This document shows, in pieces, positions 11,128 to 23,240 of a stretch of 64,000 bases of DNA. Position 1 is the stretch's first letter; each line of letters opens with the position of its first letter. Both the position numbers and the translations under genes were made by a program. Origin of the DNA: Lactuca virosa (Eukaryota > Streptophyta > Magnoliopsida > Asterales > Asteraceae); NCBI GenBank assembly GCA_928212115.1, contig CAKMRJ010003334.1, positions 25,803,395-25,867,394 of the forward strand, written 5' to 3'. The notes beneath the pieces are model-generated. The model saw nothing but the letters and a program-made list of their open reading frames with translations. It did no database searches and was not told the DNA's origin.

Positions 11128-12596
11128 CTGAAGTTGAAGACTGGTAAAGGAGACGGGGGTACAAATCCTGCAATTGCATCGTCCTCTAAGGGACCCACTA
11201 TGGTGACACGAGGTCATGCTCACCAAATGACTGCGGAGGAGCCGGTGATTACAGCGACAGTGGCAGCCACTTATTTGTTAGATTCCGAGCCCGATGTTGT
11301 TATATTTGATAGCGGTGCTACCCATTCTTTTGTATCTCGCATGTTTATTAATCGTTTGGGGCGTAGTATCGGAAAATTGGCTCACCCAATGGTTGTCGAA
11401 GTTGCCGACAACCGCACTATTTATGTCACCGATGTTTATCGGGGTTGCACTCTCGAGTTTTCTGGAGTTGAATTCCCCATTGATCTTATCCCTATTGCGA
11501 TGCGAGAGCTCTACCTTATCGTAGGCATGGATTGGCTTGATGCGTGTGATGTGGAAATCCACTGTCGTAAGAAGCAAGTTCGTGTTCAAAACCCTAGAGG
11601 TGGAGAACTTATCATTCAGGGGGACATTCCCCGCGTGGCCATCGCTTCTTGCTCTTCTGCTATAGCACTAGACGACGTTCCTATCGTTTCCGACTTTAGT
11701 GATGTCTTTCTGGAGGAACTCCCTGGTTTGCCACCTATTCGGCAAGTGGAGTTTCGCATTGATTTGGTGTTGGGTGCGACTCCGGTAGCTAAATCTCCTT
11801 ACCGCTTGGCACCACCTGAGATGAAAGAGCTCCAAGATCAACTTCAGGAACTAAGTGATAAAGGGTTTATACGGCCAAGCTGCTCGCCATGGGGTGCTCC
11901 TATTCTCTTTGTGAAGAAGAAAAATGGATCCCAGCGAATGTGTATTGATTATAGGGAGCTAAACAAGCGCACGATAAAGAATAGGTACCCATTTCCACGT
12001 ATTGACGATCTTTTCGATCAGCTTCAGGGAGCGTCTTGGTTCTCCAAGATTGATTTACGTTGCGGTTACCATCAGATGCGGGTTCGTGAAGAAGACATTG
12101 AGAAAACAGCATTCCGTACTCGTTATGGGCATTTTGAGTTCGTGGTGATGCCTTTTGGGCTCACCAATGCACCCGCAGCGTTTATGGATCTCATGAACCG
12201 GGTGTGTAGCCCGATGCTTAACCGTTCGGTCATAGTGTTCATTGATGACATCTTGGTCTATTCTAAGGCCAAAGAGGAGCATGAGCAACACCTTCGGGAG
12301 ATTCTGGAAACTCTGGAAAGAGAAAGGCTTTATGCTAAATTCTCAAAATGTGAATTTTGGTTAGAAGAAGTTCATTTCTTAGGGCATGTGGTAAACAAAC
12401 ATGGTATTAAGGTCGATCAAGCCAAGGTTGATGCGGTTAAACAATGGGAGATTCCAAAAACACCTTCTGAAATTCGCAGTTTCTTGGGTTTAGCCGGTTA
12501 TTACCGTAGGTTCATTGAAAATTTCTCTAAAATCGCCTTGCCACTCACCCGATTGACCAAGAAATCAGTGAAATTCGTTTGGGGCCCGGAGCAACA
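11128..12596 (+). CDS. element C protease and reverse transcriptase, intact frame
   Basis: Continuous with the zinc-knuckle frame (594 residues, 10831-12615). Aspartic protease motif VIFDSGATHSFVS at about residues 157-169 with Asp160. RT blocks follow: FIRPSCSPWGAPILFVKK, CIDYRELNK, KIDLRCGYHQ, MPFGLTNAPAAFMDLMN, and FIDDILVYSK with catalytic Asp472-Asp473; then FLGHVV and FLGLAGYYRRFI. RT copies the RNA genome in the cytoplasmic particle. The frame breaks at about 12590 after WGPEQQ, before RNase H. The RT domain itself looks undamaged. Confidence 0.95.
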
Positions 12597-13090
12597 ATTT
12601 GCGTTGATGAGCTGAGGAAGCGATTGTGTGATGCTCCGATTTTGGCCTTACCTGATAGGGTTGAGGATATGGTGGTTTACTGTGATGCATCGCTTCAGGG
12701 TCTTGGTTTCGTGTTAATGCAACGGGACAAGGTGATAGCCTATGCCTCCCGACAGCTGAAACCCCACGAACGAAACTACCCCACTCATGATTTGGAGCTT
12801 GGGGTTGTTGTTTTCGCTCTTAAGATTTGGAGACACTATCTCTATGGAGTGAAGTGTATCATATACACTGACCATAAGAGTCTGAAATACTTGTTCGAGT
12901 AGCGGGATTTGAACATGAGGCAGATCAGATGGTTGGATGTGGTAAAAGATTATGATTGTGAAATTCACTACCACCCCGGTAAATCTAATGTTGTAGCTGA
13001 TGCTCTCAGTCGTAAACAATCTACCGAACCGATTCGATCTAAGTGTCTCCGGATGACGATGGTGTCGTCTTTGTTAGATATGATTCGTGG
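12579..13090 (+). pseudogene. element C RNase H domain
   Basis: Shifted frame after RT: VYCDASLQGLG (first Asp), HDLELGVVVFALKIW (Glu), YTDHKSLKYLF (Asp), then an in-frame TAG at 12900-12902 where the family has Gln (CAG to TAG), then RWLDVVKDYDCEIHYHPG and ADALSRK. RNase H degrades the RNA strand during reverse transcription. One frameshift and one stop make it inactive as read. The domain is joined at about 13090 to the integrase C-terminus. Confidence 0.9.
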
Positions 13091-13701
13091 CGCCCGTTTG
13101 TTGGGGTGAGGTTTGGCAGAGGGTACTTGGGAGTACCGATATCGTGCTTCGGACTACAGAGAAAATCCACGTGATTCGGGATCATTTGGTTACAGCGAGG
13201 AGTCATCAGAAAAATTATGCCGACAAAAGATGCTCCGATCTTGAGTTCCAGGTGGGAGATTATGTGTTGCTCAAAGTCTCCCCCTGGAAAGGTGTGATTC
13301 GATTTCGAAAATGGGGAAAGCTCGGACCCCGATTCATTGGACCCTACAAGGTCATAGCCCGTGTGGGAAAGGTGGCTTACCGTTTAGAGCTGCCTGAAGA
13401 GCTTAGTCTAATTCATAATACATTTCACGTGTATCAGTTACGAAAATGCCTTGTTGATGAGACCACTGTGATACCACTGGAGGACATACAGGTTGACGAG
13501 CGTCTCAATTATGTTGAGAAACCAATCGCTATTTTAGAACGAAAGACGAAAGCTCTCCGCAACAAGACTATAAACCTGGTTAAGGTGCAGTGGCAACATA
13601 GGAAGGGTTCGGAATGGACTTGGGAACCGGAAGGCGAGATGAGGGATCACTATCTGGATCTGTTTTTAGGTGTTGACTTCGAGGACGAAGTCCGTTCTTA
13701 G
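13091..13701 (+). pseudogene. element C integrase C-terminus and chromodomain-like tail; core deleted
   Basis: Picks up at PVCWGEVWQRVLGSTDIV, well past the integrase active site, and runs through KNYADKRCSDLEFQVGDYV, WKGVIRF, GKLGPRFIGPYKV, NTFHVYQLRKC and VKVQWQHRKGSEWTWEPE to TAG at 13699-13701. The HHCC zinc finger and DDE core, present in related element A (53150-53700), are absent. About 1 kb was lost between RNase H and this point. The element therefore depends on integrase from elsewhere if it was mobile in this form. Confidence 0.93.
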
Positions 13702-13712
13702 TGGGGGAGAGT
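13698..13712 (+). other. element C polypurine tract
   Basis: TTAGTGGGGGAGAGT lies directly before the 3' LTR start TGTAACGCC. Confidence 0.85.
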
Positions 13713-15856
13713 TGTAACGCCCCGGTTTTTCTCGGTACGTTTAGTTATTTTAATTTAATTATTCTTGTAACCTTGGGTTAATTTATTTAACCAATGTCTG
13801 ATTTTCTTATCTTATTGGACTCTTTTGATCATCTTGTAAACTCCTTTTATTGAAGTCCATGGGCTATGGGCCTATTTGCAAGTCCATCTAGTAAATAGTA
13901 CTTAATGTGTTAATTGAGTCATTTGGAACACACACAAGAAAAACACTCTAAACCCTCCATCTCTCTCTCAAATTGTCCTCTCTCTCTGTTTGGGATCAAG
14001 AGTAGCCAAGGGGCTGTTGTTTGGAGCTTAATTATTGTTCATTTCCAGCCTTGATTCGTATTGGTATGAACCTCCTTATCATTTCTTACAACTTGATTCA
14101 TAACCTTGTTCTAGTTTTATGATTTCATCTTCACTTCTTCTCCTTCCTATTTGATTTGTAATTGTATGTTATACATCATCTCAAGATCCTATCTTCACCC
14201 CATATATGGTGGATGATGGATCTAGGGGATTACATATGGCAAAAGATCATGGAAACCCTAAAAGGGAGAATAGTGATTTTATGTGCTTTATGTTCATTTT
14301 CATGTTGATTATTATTACAATCTTGTGGCAAAATGAAATCCTAATGATACCTAACCCTTTTTAGTACCACCATGATCATGGGGACTAAATTGGGATGATG
14401 AACACATCTTAAAATGTGTTTCAAAGGGAGAAGGATGGATAAGCCAAAAAGGAATCACGGGTGGCTACGATTCTGTTTTCCATCATATCTGTAGTCATTT
14501 TGTAAAATTCATATCTTGAGCTCTAAAACTCAAACGGATCCCAAACCAGTTCCAAAAGTTCAAAATTTGAGTTGGCTAACTTTCTTAAGGAGGCCAACCT
14601 CACTTATAAGGACTTTATCTATGGGAAAGAATGGCATCTTTGCTGTTAGGTCTGATCCGGGTCTGTTCTGATATGTTATTTTGTTTTCATCATTTCTAAG
14701 GCTTGGAAAAGGATCCAGAGTGATTCCAAGTTTCTATATGTTCCTTATATTATGAATTTAAGATCTGGAGCAGATGGGGTGTTATTTCCAATTATAAATT
14801 GGTTAGAATGGATCCACACTCCAGATCAGTGGGCAGTCACCAGCTTTTTCTAGTGCTGTGATTGTCCACAATGTGAATTTTATATTTGGAGTTTGGAAGA
14901 TGATTTTCATTCAATTCCAACTCTGAGACTTTCATTTGTATGTCCTTTACCTCTCTGAATTTTGGTTTGGACGAATTATACTCACAAGTTGGGTAGAATT
15001 GGCCAACATCACTTGACTGTATTGTTGGAGACAGAAGTGATACACCATTTTGTAAAATTCATATTTAATTCATCTTTTGGAGTTAGAAGGCGTTATTTAT
15101 AGTTCTGGAATCCTGAACAATCATATTTTCCTATAAAATTTTGTTAACACTATATTTCTGTTTTATATTTTGGAGTAAATCCGTTTTGAACAGCAGGTCT
15201 GTTTTAGAGACCTTGCTGTGATTACTCTTTTCTCAACTCATAGCTTCATTACTTCTCCTTTCCAACCTTTAGTCCTTCTTAGGTGAGGTTTTGAAGTTTG
15301 CTCAAGCTTGGTAGCATTATTTGATTGTTAGCTATCCTTACTACTCACTCAAGGTGAGTTCTCTCACACCGTTGTATTGATGTTTGCGTTTGCTAGTTAG
15401 CTCGTGTGTGATTATTTGAATTTATTATAAAGGCATGCTATATAACCATTGTTTTAATTCGTACATGTGCACTGTATGTAACTAATTATGGATATGGGGA
15501 CACCACCAAAGGATACGGATTTACCGGTGCGGTGGGTAGGTAATATCACCAACGTAATACTCATCATGAGGTGCGGTGATTAGGGCCAAATGATACGGGA
15601 TCTTCCCGGTGCGGTTCAAACCTACAAGTCCTTCTTGTATTATAGGCATTGATTCGTTCTTTGCCCTTATCATATAATTATAAATGGAAAATGGGTTAGG
15701 GTTAGTAAATATGAATGTTAGTACAATGTCTGTGTTTGAATTCACTAAGCTTTGTGCTTACGTTTTCCCTTATAACTTTACAGGTGTTAAGATTAAAGAG
15801 GCTAAGGCTTGACATGGAGCACCGGGACATTGCTACTAGTTATTTTTGTTGGGACC

Positions 15857-15908
<52 letters not shown>

Positions 15909-16031
15909 TTCCGCACTTATTTTATATGATTATTAAGTTGATGGATTATGTTATGACTATTTCAGTAGTTTTAATTTAATTTAAGATGCGTGTTTAAAAG
16001 TTTAAATTTTTGCAAAAATTTGGGTGTCACA
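13713..16031 (+). repeat. element C 3' LTR
   Basis: 2319 bp, nearly identical to 7339-9639. The ATT microsatellite (about 15857-15907) is six units longer than in the 5' LTR. Confidence 0.95.
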
Positions 16032-16634
16032 TAGGATGAGAGTAAGGAAGGATCGTACTGAGATCAAGGTGGAGGAGACCCGCGAGGACGGTACAGAAGC
16101 AACACATGGGTCGTACAATGATGTGTGGGTGAAGTTCTTGGCCGCCTAAATACACACGAGTGAAAGCTTGGTCGCACAAAGGAAGCACATTCAATGAATC
16201 AGAATTTACTTATGATGTGGCATATTTGCACGGGTACCCTTGCAAATCTCTGCGCGGGTGAAAGGCGGTCTCGCAGATCGTTACGCAGGTGAGTATCAGG
16301 ACCCGCAGAACCTGCACGGCTGGGGGAGCAGCCGCGCGCACACATCAGTTTACAACTCGTGTGGAGGTAATTTGAGCTCGGATTTTGCGTGGGTAGGGTT
16401 GGGTCGCACAAGGTTTGCACGGGTACCCGTGCAAGTTGTAGATTTTGACATTTTTTGCAATTTTTCGCTCCACAAGCTCCGATTTTCTTCCATACTTTAC
16501 CAAGATCATTGCTAAACCACAAGATTCTTATTTTTGACCAACTTTAAGCCTAGAAACATCAAAACTTCAAGCGGATATTATTTATTTACAATGCATTTAT
16601 TTAACGTCTTTGCCAAGACTTAGTCCTGCTTTCT
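16032..16634 (-). other. Athila internal region downstream of pol; 20-bp palindrome
   Basis: Non-coding. A perfect 20-bp palindrome TTGCACGGGTACCCGTGCAA sits at 16415-16434, with a broken relative at about 16229. The first bases repeat the Tekay target site TAGGA. Confidence 0.75.
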
Positions 16635-19600
16635 TCAATCTTCATAAATCGGGGTTTCCAAGGTTACGTTGTCGAATTCTCCCATGTCAAATCCTTCATA
16701 AAATGGTTTCAAATGGTGCCCATTCACTTTGAATATTTGATTCGTTTCCAAACTCTTGATTTCAACCGCACCATGATCAAACACTTTTAAAACAATGAAA
16801 GGTCTGTGCCATCGAGATCACAATTTTCCTGGGAATAAATTCAAGCATGAATGATAAAGAATATATTTTTGACCCAGAATAAAGTGTTTTTGGGTTATGT
16901 GTTTGTCATGAAATGCCTTTTTCTTCTCTTTGCACCTTTTAAACCTTTTAATTATCTTCTTCTTGACCACTTCCATCATTGGATGATTCAATCTTCTTTG
17001 AGCCTCTATACTAGGCTTGCAATAATCTTCCATAAGAATCTTTTGTGTGCATACATTAGGGCTTATCCCATTTATTGGATCAATCACATAAACCCGATAC
17101 AATGGATAAATGTTGCTAGGGTACCTCATTGCTTCAAAGATGTTGAAGTCAATGGTTTCTCCAACAACTTCCATAGTGATCTTTCCATTGTGGACATCAA
17201 TGATTGTGTGGGAAGTATTCATGAAAGGTATTCCAAGGAGGATCATAGATGATTTGGAAGGAGTCTTCTCTTCAATATCAATGATATAAAAATCTGCGGG
17301 AAAAACAAGTTGATTAACTTGTACTAACACATCCTCCAACACTCCTCTTGGAGACACACTTGACTTGTCCGCTAATTGAATAATTACTCCCGTTTCTCCC
17401 AAAGGTCCAACATTGAGAGATTGAAAAACCAAATATGGCATCACATTGATCGAGGCTCCAAGATCTAACATGGCACTTTCGACATGCAAATCACCAATGG
17501 TACAATGGATAGCAAATATTCCTGGATCCTTGCATTTGGGAGGTAACTTCTTTTGGATAATCGCAGACACGCTTGTATTGACTTGAATCTTTTCATTTGC
17601 CTTGAATTTCCTCTTCTTGGTGCACAAATCCTTGAGAAATTTTGCATAACTTGGAATTTGCTTAATAGCATTCAATAGTGGAATATTGATTTGGACCTTG
17701 CGGAAAGTTTCAAAGAATTCATTTTCTTCCTCGTTTTTCTTTGAAGCGGCTAATCGGGAAGGGAAGGGTGGTGGTATGACCAATGGATTGATGGTCTTGT
17801 TGCAAGATTCGGGTTGCTCAATATTTGTCACAACCGGTTCCTTTGGAGGAACGACCACCCTTGAAGGTTCAACAACAATAACCTCATCATCTTCTTCTCT
17901 TGAAAATCTTTTGGGGTTGCTTTCTCCAAGTGTTTTCCCACTTTTCAAGGTTATTGCACTCACATTTGGATTCTTATCGATTTGAGATGGAAGTTTACCC
18001 CTTTGTTCTATCTTGTTGAGAGCGGTGGCCAAGTCTCCAATTTGTGCTTGAATATTGGAGAAGGTGTTCTTGGTCTCTTGTTGAAATTGGGTTTGGATTT
18101 GAGCAAGAGAAGTAACGAGTTCTTGAAGACTCATTTGATGGTTACCACTTGATTGGCCTTGTAGTTGAGGTTGTTGGTAATTTGGAGGGGTATAAGATGT
18201 TTGTGGATATGGAGGTGTTTGGGAAAGATATTGTGGATATTAAGGTCTCGTCATAACATTTGGTGGGTATGGGTTGTTTGGGTTATTCCTCCAATTTGGG
18301 TTATAGGTGTTTTGAAATCCCATGGGTCTTGGTTGACCTTGATATCCTCCCATTGCATTAACATCCTCCGGTTCACTACCAAGTGTGGTACACTTATCCG
18401 TATAATGTCCCGTCATTGCACAAATACCACACACCATCAATTGTGGACCACTTTCTACCACCATTTGATTTAACACATTAGTCAAATCCAAGAGCTTTGA
18501 TTCCAAGTGTTGGGTGTTGCTAACTTCACCAACCACTTGTGGAGAATTCCTCTTCATTTCATTTTGAGTCCCGAAATTTCTTCGATTGTGAGAAATGGTA
18601 CCAAAAAGCAATCTTATCTCTTGAGGTATCTTGTTGAAGATATCACCACTACTTGAAGCATCAATCATCCTTCGATCTTTTTCATTCATACCCTCATAAA
18701 ATTGTTGAAGAAGTAGTTGTTCAGGTATGTTGTGTTGGGGACAACTTGTACACAAGTTGTTGAATCGCTCCCAAAAATCATGAAAATACTCATTCTCCCC
18801 TTGACGAATCCCCAAAATGTCACTTATTTGACTTGATATCCGCGAAGTGGGATAGAACTTGCTATTGAAGGCTTTGAGTAACTCTTCCCATATGTGAATA
18901 GATCCCGGTGGTAAATTGAATAACCACTCTCTAGCTTTATCTTCCAAGGTGAGCGGGAAGGCGGTTAACTTGAAATCATCCAATGTCACATGTTCGGGCA
19001 ACATGCTAACACATATCATATGAAAGGACTTCAAATGCGTTTGAGGATCTTCTTTATCCAAACCATGGAACTTGGTGAGTTGATGTATGAAACTTGACTT
19101 CAATTCAATCCCTCGGCAGTTTGCGGGATAAACAATACCAAGGGGTGTGTGAGTAACATCTGTCTCCATCATTTGTCTAAGTGTCAACTCTTGAGGGGGA
19201 TTGGGTAGATTGGGGTTATTGGGATATTGTTGCATGTAATTGGTATGTTGTTGGTAAGGTGGGTATGGGTATTGTTGATGATTGTACATCGGTGGTGGAT
19301 AAGGTTGGTAGTTAGGATATTGGTTGTAGGGAGGTTGTTATGGGTACATTGGGTGTTGGTACATTAGGGGTTGTGGGTAATTAGGTTGATTTGGTTGATG
19401 TGCTTGTTGTTGTTGAACTTGAAAAGCATTTTTTTGAGGTTGGTTGTTTTGATGGAAGTTTTGGTTTTGTGGTTGTGGTTGTTGATAATTGGGTTGATTT
19501 GGTTGATGAGGGGGTTGATTCCAAGGTGGCATATCTCTGAGAGGTTCTTGGTGTTGTTGTTGTTGTCTTGGTTGTTGGGGTGGGGTATTGGCATCTTGAT

Positions 19601-19883
19601 TGTTTGGGTTTGGGTTGGGATTGTGAGGTGGAGTGTGATTCATGTCTATGTAGTTTTCAAGCGGAATGTCTTCAAAGGAATGACCAACAATTGGAGAACT
19701 CGGTTCGGTGTCGGTATCACTTGAAGTATGAACTTGATCTTCTATGTTGATTAGTGCAGAAGATGAAGAAGCTTGAACGAGTTGTTGTTGCTTTGCTTGT
19801 TTGGCTAACTTTTTCAACCTTTTTGCTTCTTTTTCAATCTCCGGATTGTAGAGTAGTTCACTGGTTCTTATAGACCTAGGCAT
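16635..19883 (-). pseudogene. Athila gag-protease with deleted pol, one frame with three stops
   Basis: One minus-strand frame runs from ATG at 19883 to TGA at 16635-16637, broken only by stops at about 19338, 18240 and 16818; all fit single C-to-T changes (CAA to TAA twice, CGA to TGA). Order: Gln/Pro-rich N-terminus; Athila gag core (GIELKSSFIHQLTKFHG, REWLFNLPPGSIHIWEEL, FYEGMNEKDRRMIDA); zinc knuckle CGICAMTGHYTDKC; protease AMLDLGASINVMP; the RT entry motif IEAQRRLNHPM..VVKKKIIK; then an abrupt jump to the integrase C-terminus (AFHDKHI, LNLFPGKL, SRWHRPFIV, VNGHHLKPFYEG). RT, RNase H and the integrase core are missing, with the frame kept across the junction. Confidence 0.93.
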
Positions 19884-19910
19884 AAATAATCAAATAACAA
19901 TAACCAATTT

Positions 19911-19927
19911 CCCCGACAACGGCGCCA
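19911..19927 (-). other. primer binding site, tRNA-Asp
   Basis: The plus strand reads CCCCGACAACGGCGCCA, one base different from the 3' end of plant tRNA-Asp (CCCCGGCAACGGCGCCA). It lies five bases inside the 5' LTR border, typical of Athila. Confidence 0.9.
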
Positions 19928-19932
19928 AAACT

Positions 19933-21443
19933 TGGTGGGATGTCAAGTCCACTAAGCAAATTACACCCTTTGTTTGCAAATAAAACGTAATATAATGGTA
20001 AAAAGGGGTATCGATCCTCGGGGAAATGGTTGTATTCAATCACCAATGCAATCCAATAGAACTAGTGTAAATAAACTAACTAACTACAATTAAACTAAAA
20101 AGGGGGGGTGTTGTGATTGCTTGAAAACTAAAAGACTTGAATAACTAAAAAGATTGCAATTAAGCAAGATGGTGAGATGCTCAAATATTGGAGATAATTG
20201 GTTAACCAAGGCAATTCAACACAATGAACATTTGTGTGTTTATCATTAGGATTCAACACGGAGCTTATCATTCATCACAAATTGGTTATAGCAATCATGA
20301 AGCATGATATGACAAGATTCCTCATAGGTATTATAGAGGTTGGGGAAGCCTACAAAACACCTTCTTAATCAAAATCAAGGATCCAATTGAAGGAATTGAA
20401 CCCAATAAGTTGATTAGCCTTAAGAATGAAGGAATCCCCATTTCCTAGAGGATGTCAATGCTTACACATCCATAAAGGAGTCATGACTCATAAGCTAGAG
20501 ATGATTTCTACCATCATAAAGTCATTGTTCTAAGTAAATTCAATGATTCAATGATAAACCAAAGAAATAAACCAACAATTGCTCATTCAAGTACCAAGCT
20601 CATGATCAAAGTATTAAACAAGCATAAGAAATATGAACTAGAATCATAAACATAAGATAAATGACAATTAAGAATGAATCCTTCAAAATCCCACAAATAT
20701 CCAAGGGTTTTAGCCAAAGTTAACCAAAATAGAGAAACTAACCACTCATGGCAACAAAATAACAATCAAAAAAGTGTTTTTGCATCAAGAATCTACCAAT
20801 TACTTAGAAAGATGAGAAGAATGAGTATCAAGCTCCAAAAATCGCCTCTAATGGTCTCCAATGGTGGAAAATCGAAGTGTTTGCTGAAAGATCCAACCCC
20901 CAAAGTAAATGGTGAACAAAATGACCAAAATGCCCAAAAGTGTGCAGTTGCGTGGGTACCCGCGCAAGTGTTGCGCGACTGAGACTCCACCCTCGCAAGT
21001 GTTGCTGGAATGTTATTGGTCTATTTTTCTCCACTACACCACTCCACTATCCAAGATTCCCTTGGTCCCCTCCATGTCTCACGTGATTTGAAATTGGCCA
21101 ATCACCTTCAAGCTTTAAATATGGATAGTCCATGCCCAAAATAAGAATCCTTGACATATCTTCAAAAGCCCACTTCATCTAAATCTTCAACTTTTTTAAG
21201 CCCAAATCTCTTTTGATGGATCGGTAAAGCCCAATAATGCATCGAAAAGCCCACCAAGCCCAACTGCAGTCAAATCGCAACCGCAACGAGCTTTAAAACC
21301 CTACAAAATATCTCATGCAAAATAGAAAGTACCCGACACGATCCATGATAAAGAAAATAAAGAATATACAATGAAATACTAATAAAAAGAGCTAAAAATA
21401 CTAAAATAAACTAATAAAAATAAGGAAATAAAATAAGCTATCA
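19933..21443 (-). repeat. Athila 5' LTR
   Basis: 1511 bp. Borders TGGTGGGATGTC and AAGCTATCA on the plus strand, followed by the target duplication GTTGT. Confidence 0.95.
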
Positions 21444-21448
21444 GTTGT

Positions 21449-22065
21449 ACCCTATATAAGCATAATGTTAACCCTTTATCTTCATTTCTAGGTCAGCCTC
21501 CACCCTCTCAAAACCCTAAATCGTCCTTTGGCCTTCATGGTTACATTTTGAGCTCATGGTGTCCATTTTTGGTGTATTTGGTCCACTTCCAAGAAGATGG
21601 AGTTCGGTGCAAGGATGGGAATCAAGGAAGAACTTATGGATATTGCTTATGTGTCTCATTTTCCAGCTTGTTGGAGGTAAAAAACTTTGAACTTGATTAT
21701 TGATGTCTTAGATCTATCATTTATGAGTTTTGGTTCATTTTGGTCCCAAGAATGAGATCAGTGATATTGATTCCATTCCAGGAGCTTTGAGTTGCCCCTC
21801 TTAGTGTTTCTGAGTCTCAAGGTCCACAAAGTTGGCACCTTTAGAGTTTAAAACCATCCATGTTTGAGTTTGGATCCTTTTCATGAAAGTAGAATGCTAC
21901 AATTTGAGATTAGGTCTTCTTGGGGCATGCAAAGTCACCAAGCCAGTGACTTTATGGTTCTAGACTTTCATTTAGAAGTAGATATGTGGTTTTGGACTTA
22001 TGGGATCAAGCATTAAGAGCTTAATGAAGGTTTTGGCTCAATGGAGGAGTACCCTGGGCATACAC
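21449..22065 (+). other. middle part of solo LTR B with TATA box
   Basis: Resumes LTR B after the Athila insertion. CCCTATATAAGC at 21450-21461 is the likely LTR promoter TATA. The piece ends at the TACAC duplication of LTR D. Confidence 0.7.
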
Positions 22066-22292
22066 TATAACATCCAAAAATTCAAGACCAAAAATTTCGT
22101 TTTAATTAAGTAATTATATAAAACCATCAGTATAAAAACATTCATATTAATATCTCATGTCAAACCAAAGTATCAATAATCAAAACATATTATCATAAAA
22201 CCATATCAGAGTGTAATCCCAAAGATCTCATGTGTGGAAAACATAATGTGATGCGTTGCGATCAAGCCGGCTCCTTTCCTTTGAAAACGAGT

Positions 22293-22866
22293 ACCTGAAA
22301 CCAAAACTACAAACTGTAAGCACGAAGCTTAGTGAGTTCCCCCATCATACTACATACCATACAACACATATATTGCCAAGCATATCCGGGTGCTGGCCTA
22401 TCCCTTCGGTATCTTTCAACCGGTATCCGGGGACTGTTTCCCCTATCACTATCACATAATAGCATAACATAACATGCATAAATATATTGTCAGGTATATC
22501 TGGGTGCCCGACCTACCCCTTCGGTATCTTTCAACCGGTAGCCGGGAGCTAACCTCCCCTTCGGTATCTTTCAACCGGTAACCGGGGACTATTTCACCCC
22601 TACCACTATCACATAATAACATATCATGATCATACTGCTAGGCATGCATGGGTACTATCTACCCTTTTGGTATCTTTCAACCGGTAACTAGGGGCTATAT
22701 CACCCCTACCACTACTAACAGATATGTCATAGCATCCTAGCACATAAAGCATATCAGATAACAACACACCAGATAATTATCACAAAGACAATCATCTAAC
22801 AAACATTTCCTATTAGTGGGCCGGCATTGTGGTCGTAGACCCACTTCTACTGGAAGGTAACTCACC
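22293..22866 (-). other. intron-like segment in LTR D with four repeats
   Basis: On the minus strand the donor-like GGTGAGTTA (plus 22858-22866) pairs with GAACTCAC (22332-22339), followed by TAAGCTTCGTGCTTACAG and a TTTCAGGTAC acceptor (AG at 22295-22296). Between them CTTCGGTATCTTTCAACCGG recurs at about 22404, 22519, 22559 and (degenerate) 22664 on the plus strand. Confidence 0.55.
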
Positions 22867-23110
22867 TCACACTGCTGAAGTCCCGTAGACACAATCCCAC
22901 ACTGCTGAAGTCCCGCAGACTCAACCCCAGCTGCTGGATGACAGATTCCCGAACTGTCAATCACAAAAATAACACCCAATTAATAATTGGGTTCCACTAT
23001 ATAACCATGAGTGCATTCTTTGGATAATTACTACATTACCCCAAGCTTGGCTTATTCAAGCCCAATGCCCAATCCATAGGCCCAAAGTCAATTAGGAATC
23101 AAAGCCCAAC

Positions 23111-23240
23111 ACATGGCCCAATTTTCCAAATTGGGCCCAGGCCTATACATGGTCTTATTCTAAGGCCCAACATCATATAATCATTAAGGCCCACACTATG
23201 GCCCATCTATGGCCCAATTTTCCAAATTGGGCCCAAACCC
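23111..23240. repeat. GGCCCAATTT/AAATTGGGCC hairpins in LTR D
   Basis: Two copies, about 100 bp apart, of an inverted repeat GGCCCAATTTTCCAAATTGG with a 10-bp stem. The same hairpin, less perfect, occurs in LTR B (about 25239 and 25392) and LTR A (about 47001 and 56670). Confidence 0.75.

Larger units (their letters stand above)
7339..16031 (+). mobile_element. young Tekay-type Ty3 retrotransposon C with internal deletion
   Basis: Bordered by TAGGA (7334-7338 and 16032-16036). Complete LTRs of 2301 bp and 2319 bp start TGTAACGCCCCGG and end GGTGTCACA. I counted about 18 substitutions between them; the 18-bp length difference is accounted for by the ATT microsatellite. That is under 1 percent divergence, so insertion was recent. 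The internal region (9640-13712) keeps primer site, gag, protease, RT, RNase H, integrase C-terminus and purine tract but lacks the integrase zinc finger and catalytic core, and has frameshifts in gag and before RNase H. Confidence 0.96.
4185..21443 (-). mobile_element. Athila-type Ty3 retrotransposon, non-autonomous, with nested Tekay element
   Basis: Bordered by the 5-bp duplication GTTGT (4180-4184 and 21444-21448). On the minus strand it has a 5' LTR (19933-21443), a tRNA-Asp primer site, a long gag-protease frame, a remnant pol, a purine tract and a 3' LTR (4185-5693). The two LTRs differ at about eleven places in their first 240 bp, so it is clearly older than the Tekay element inside it (7339-16031). 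Without that insert the element is about 8.6 kb. RT, RNase H and the integrase core are deleted, so it cannot move on its own. Confidence 0.95.
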
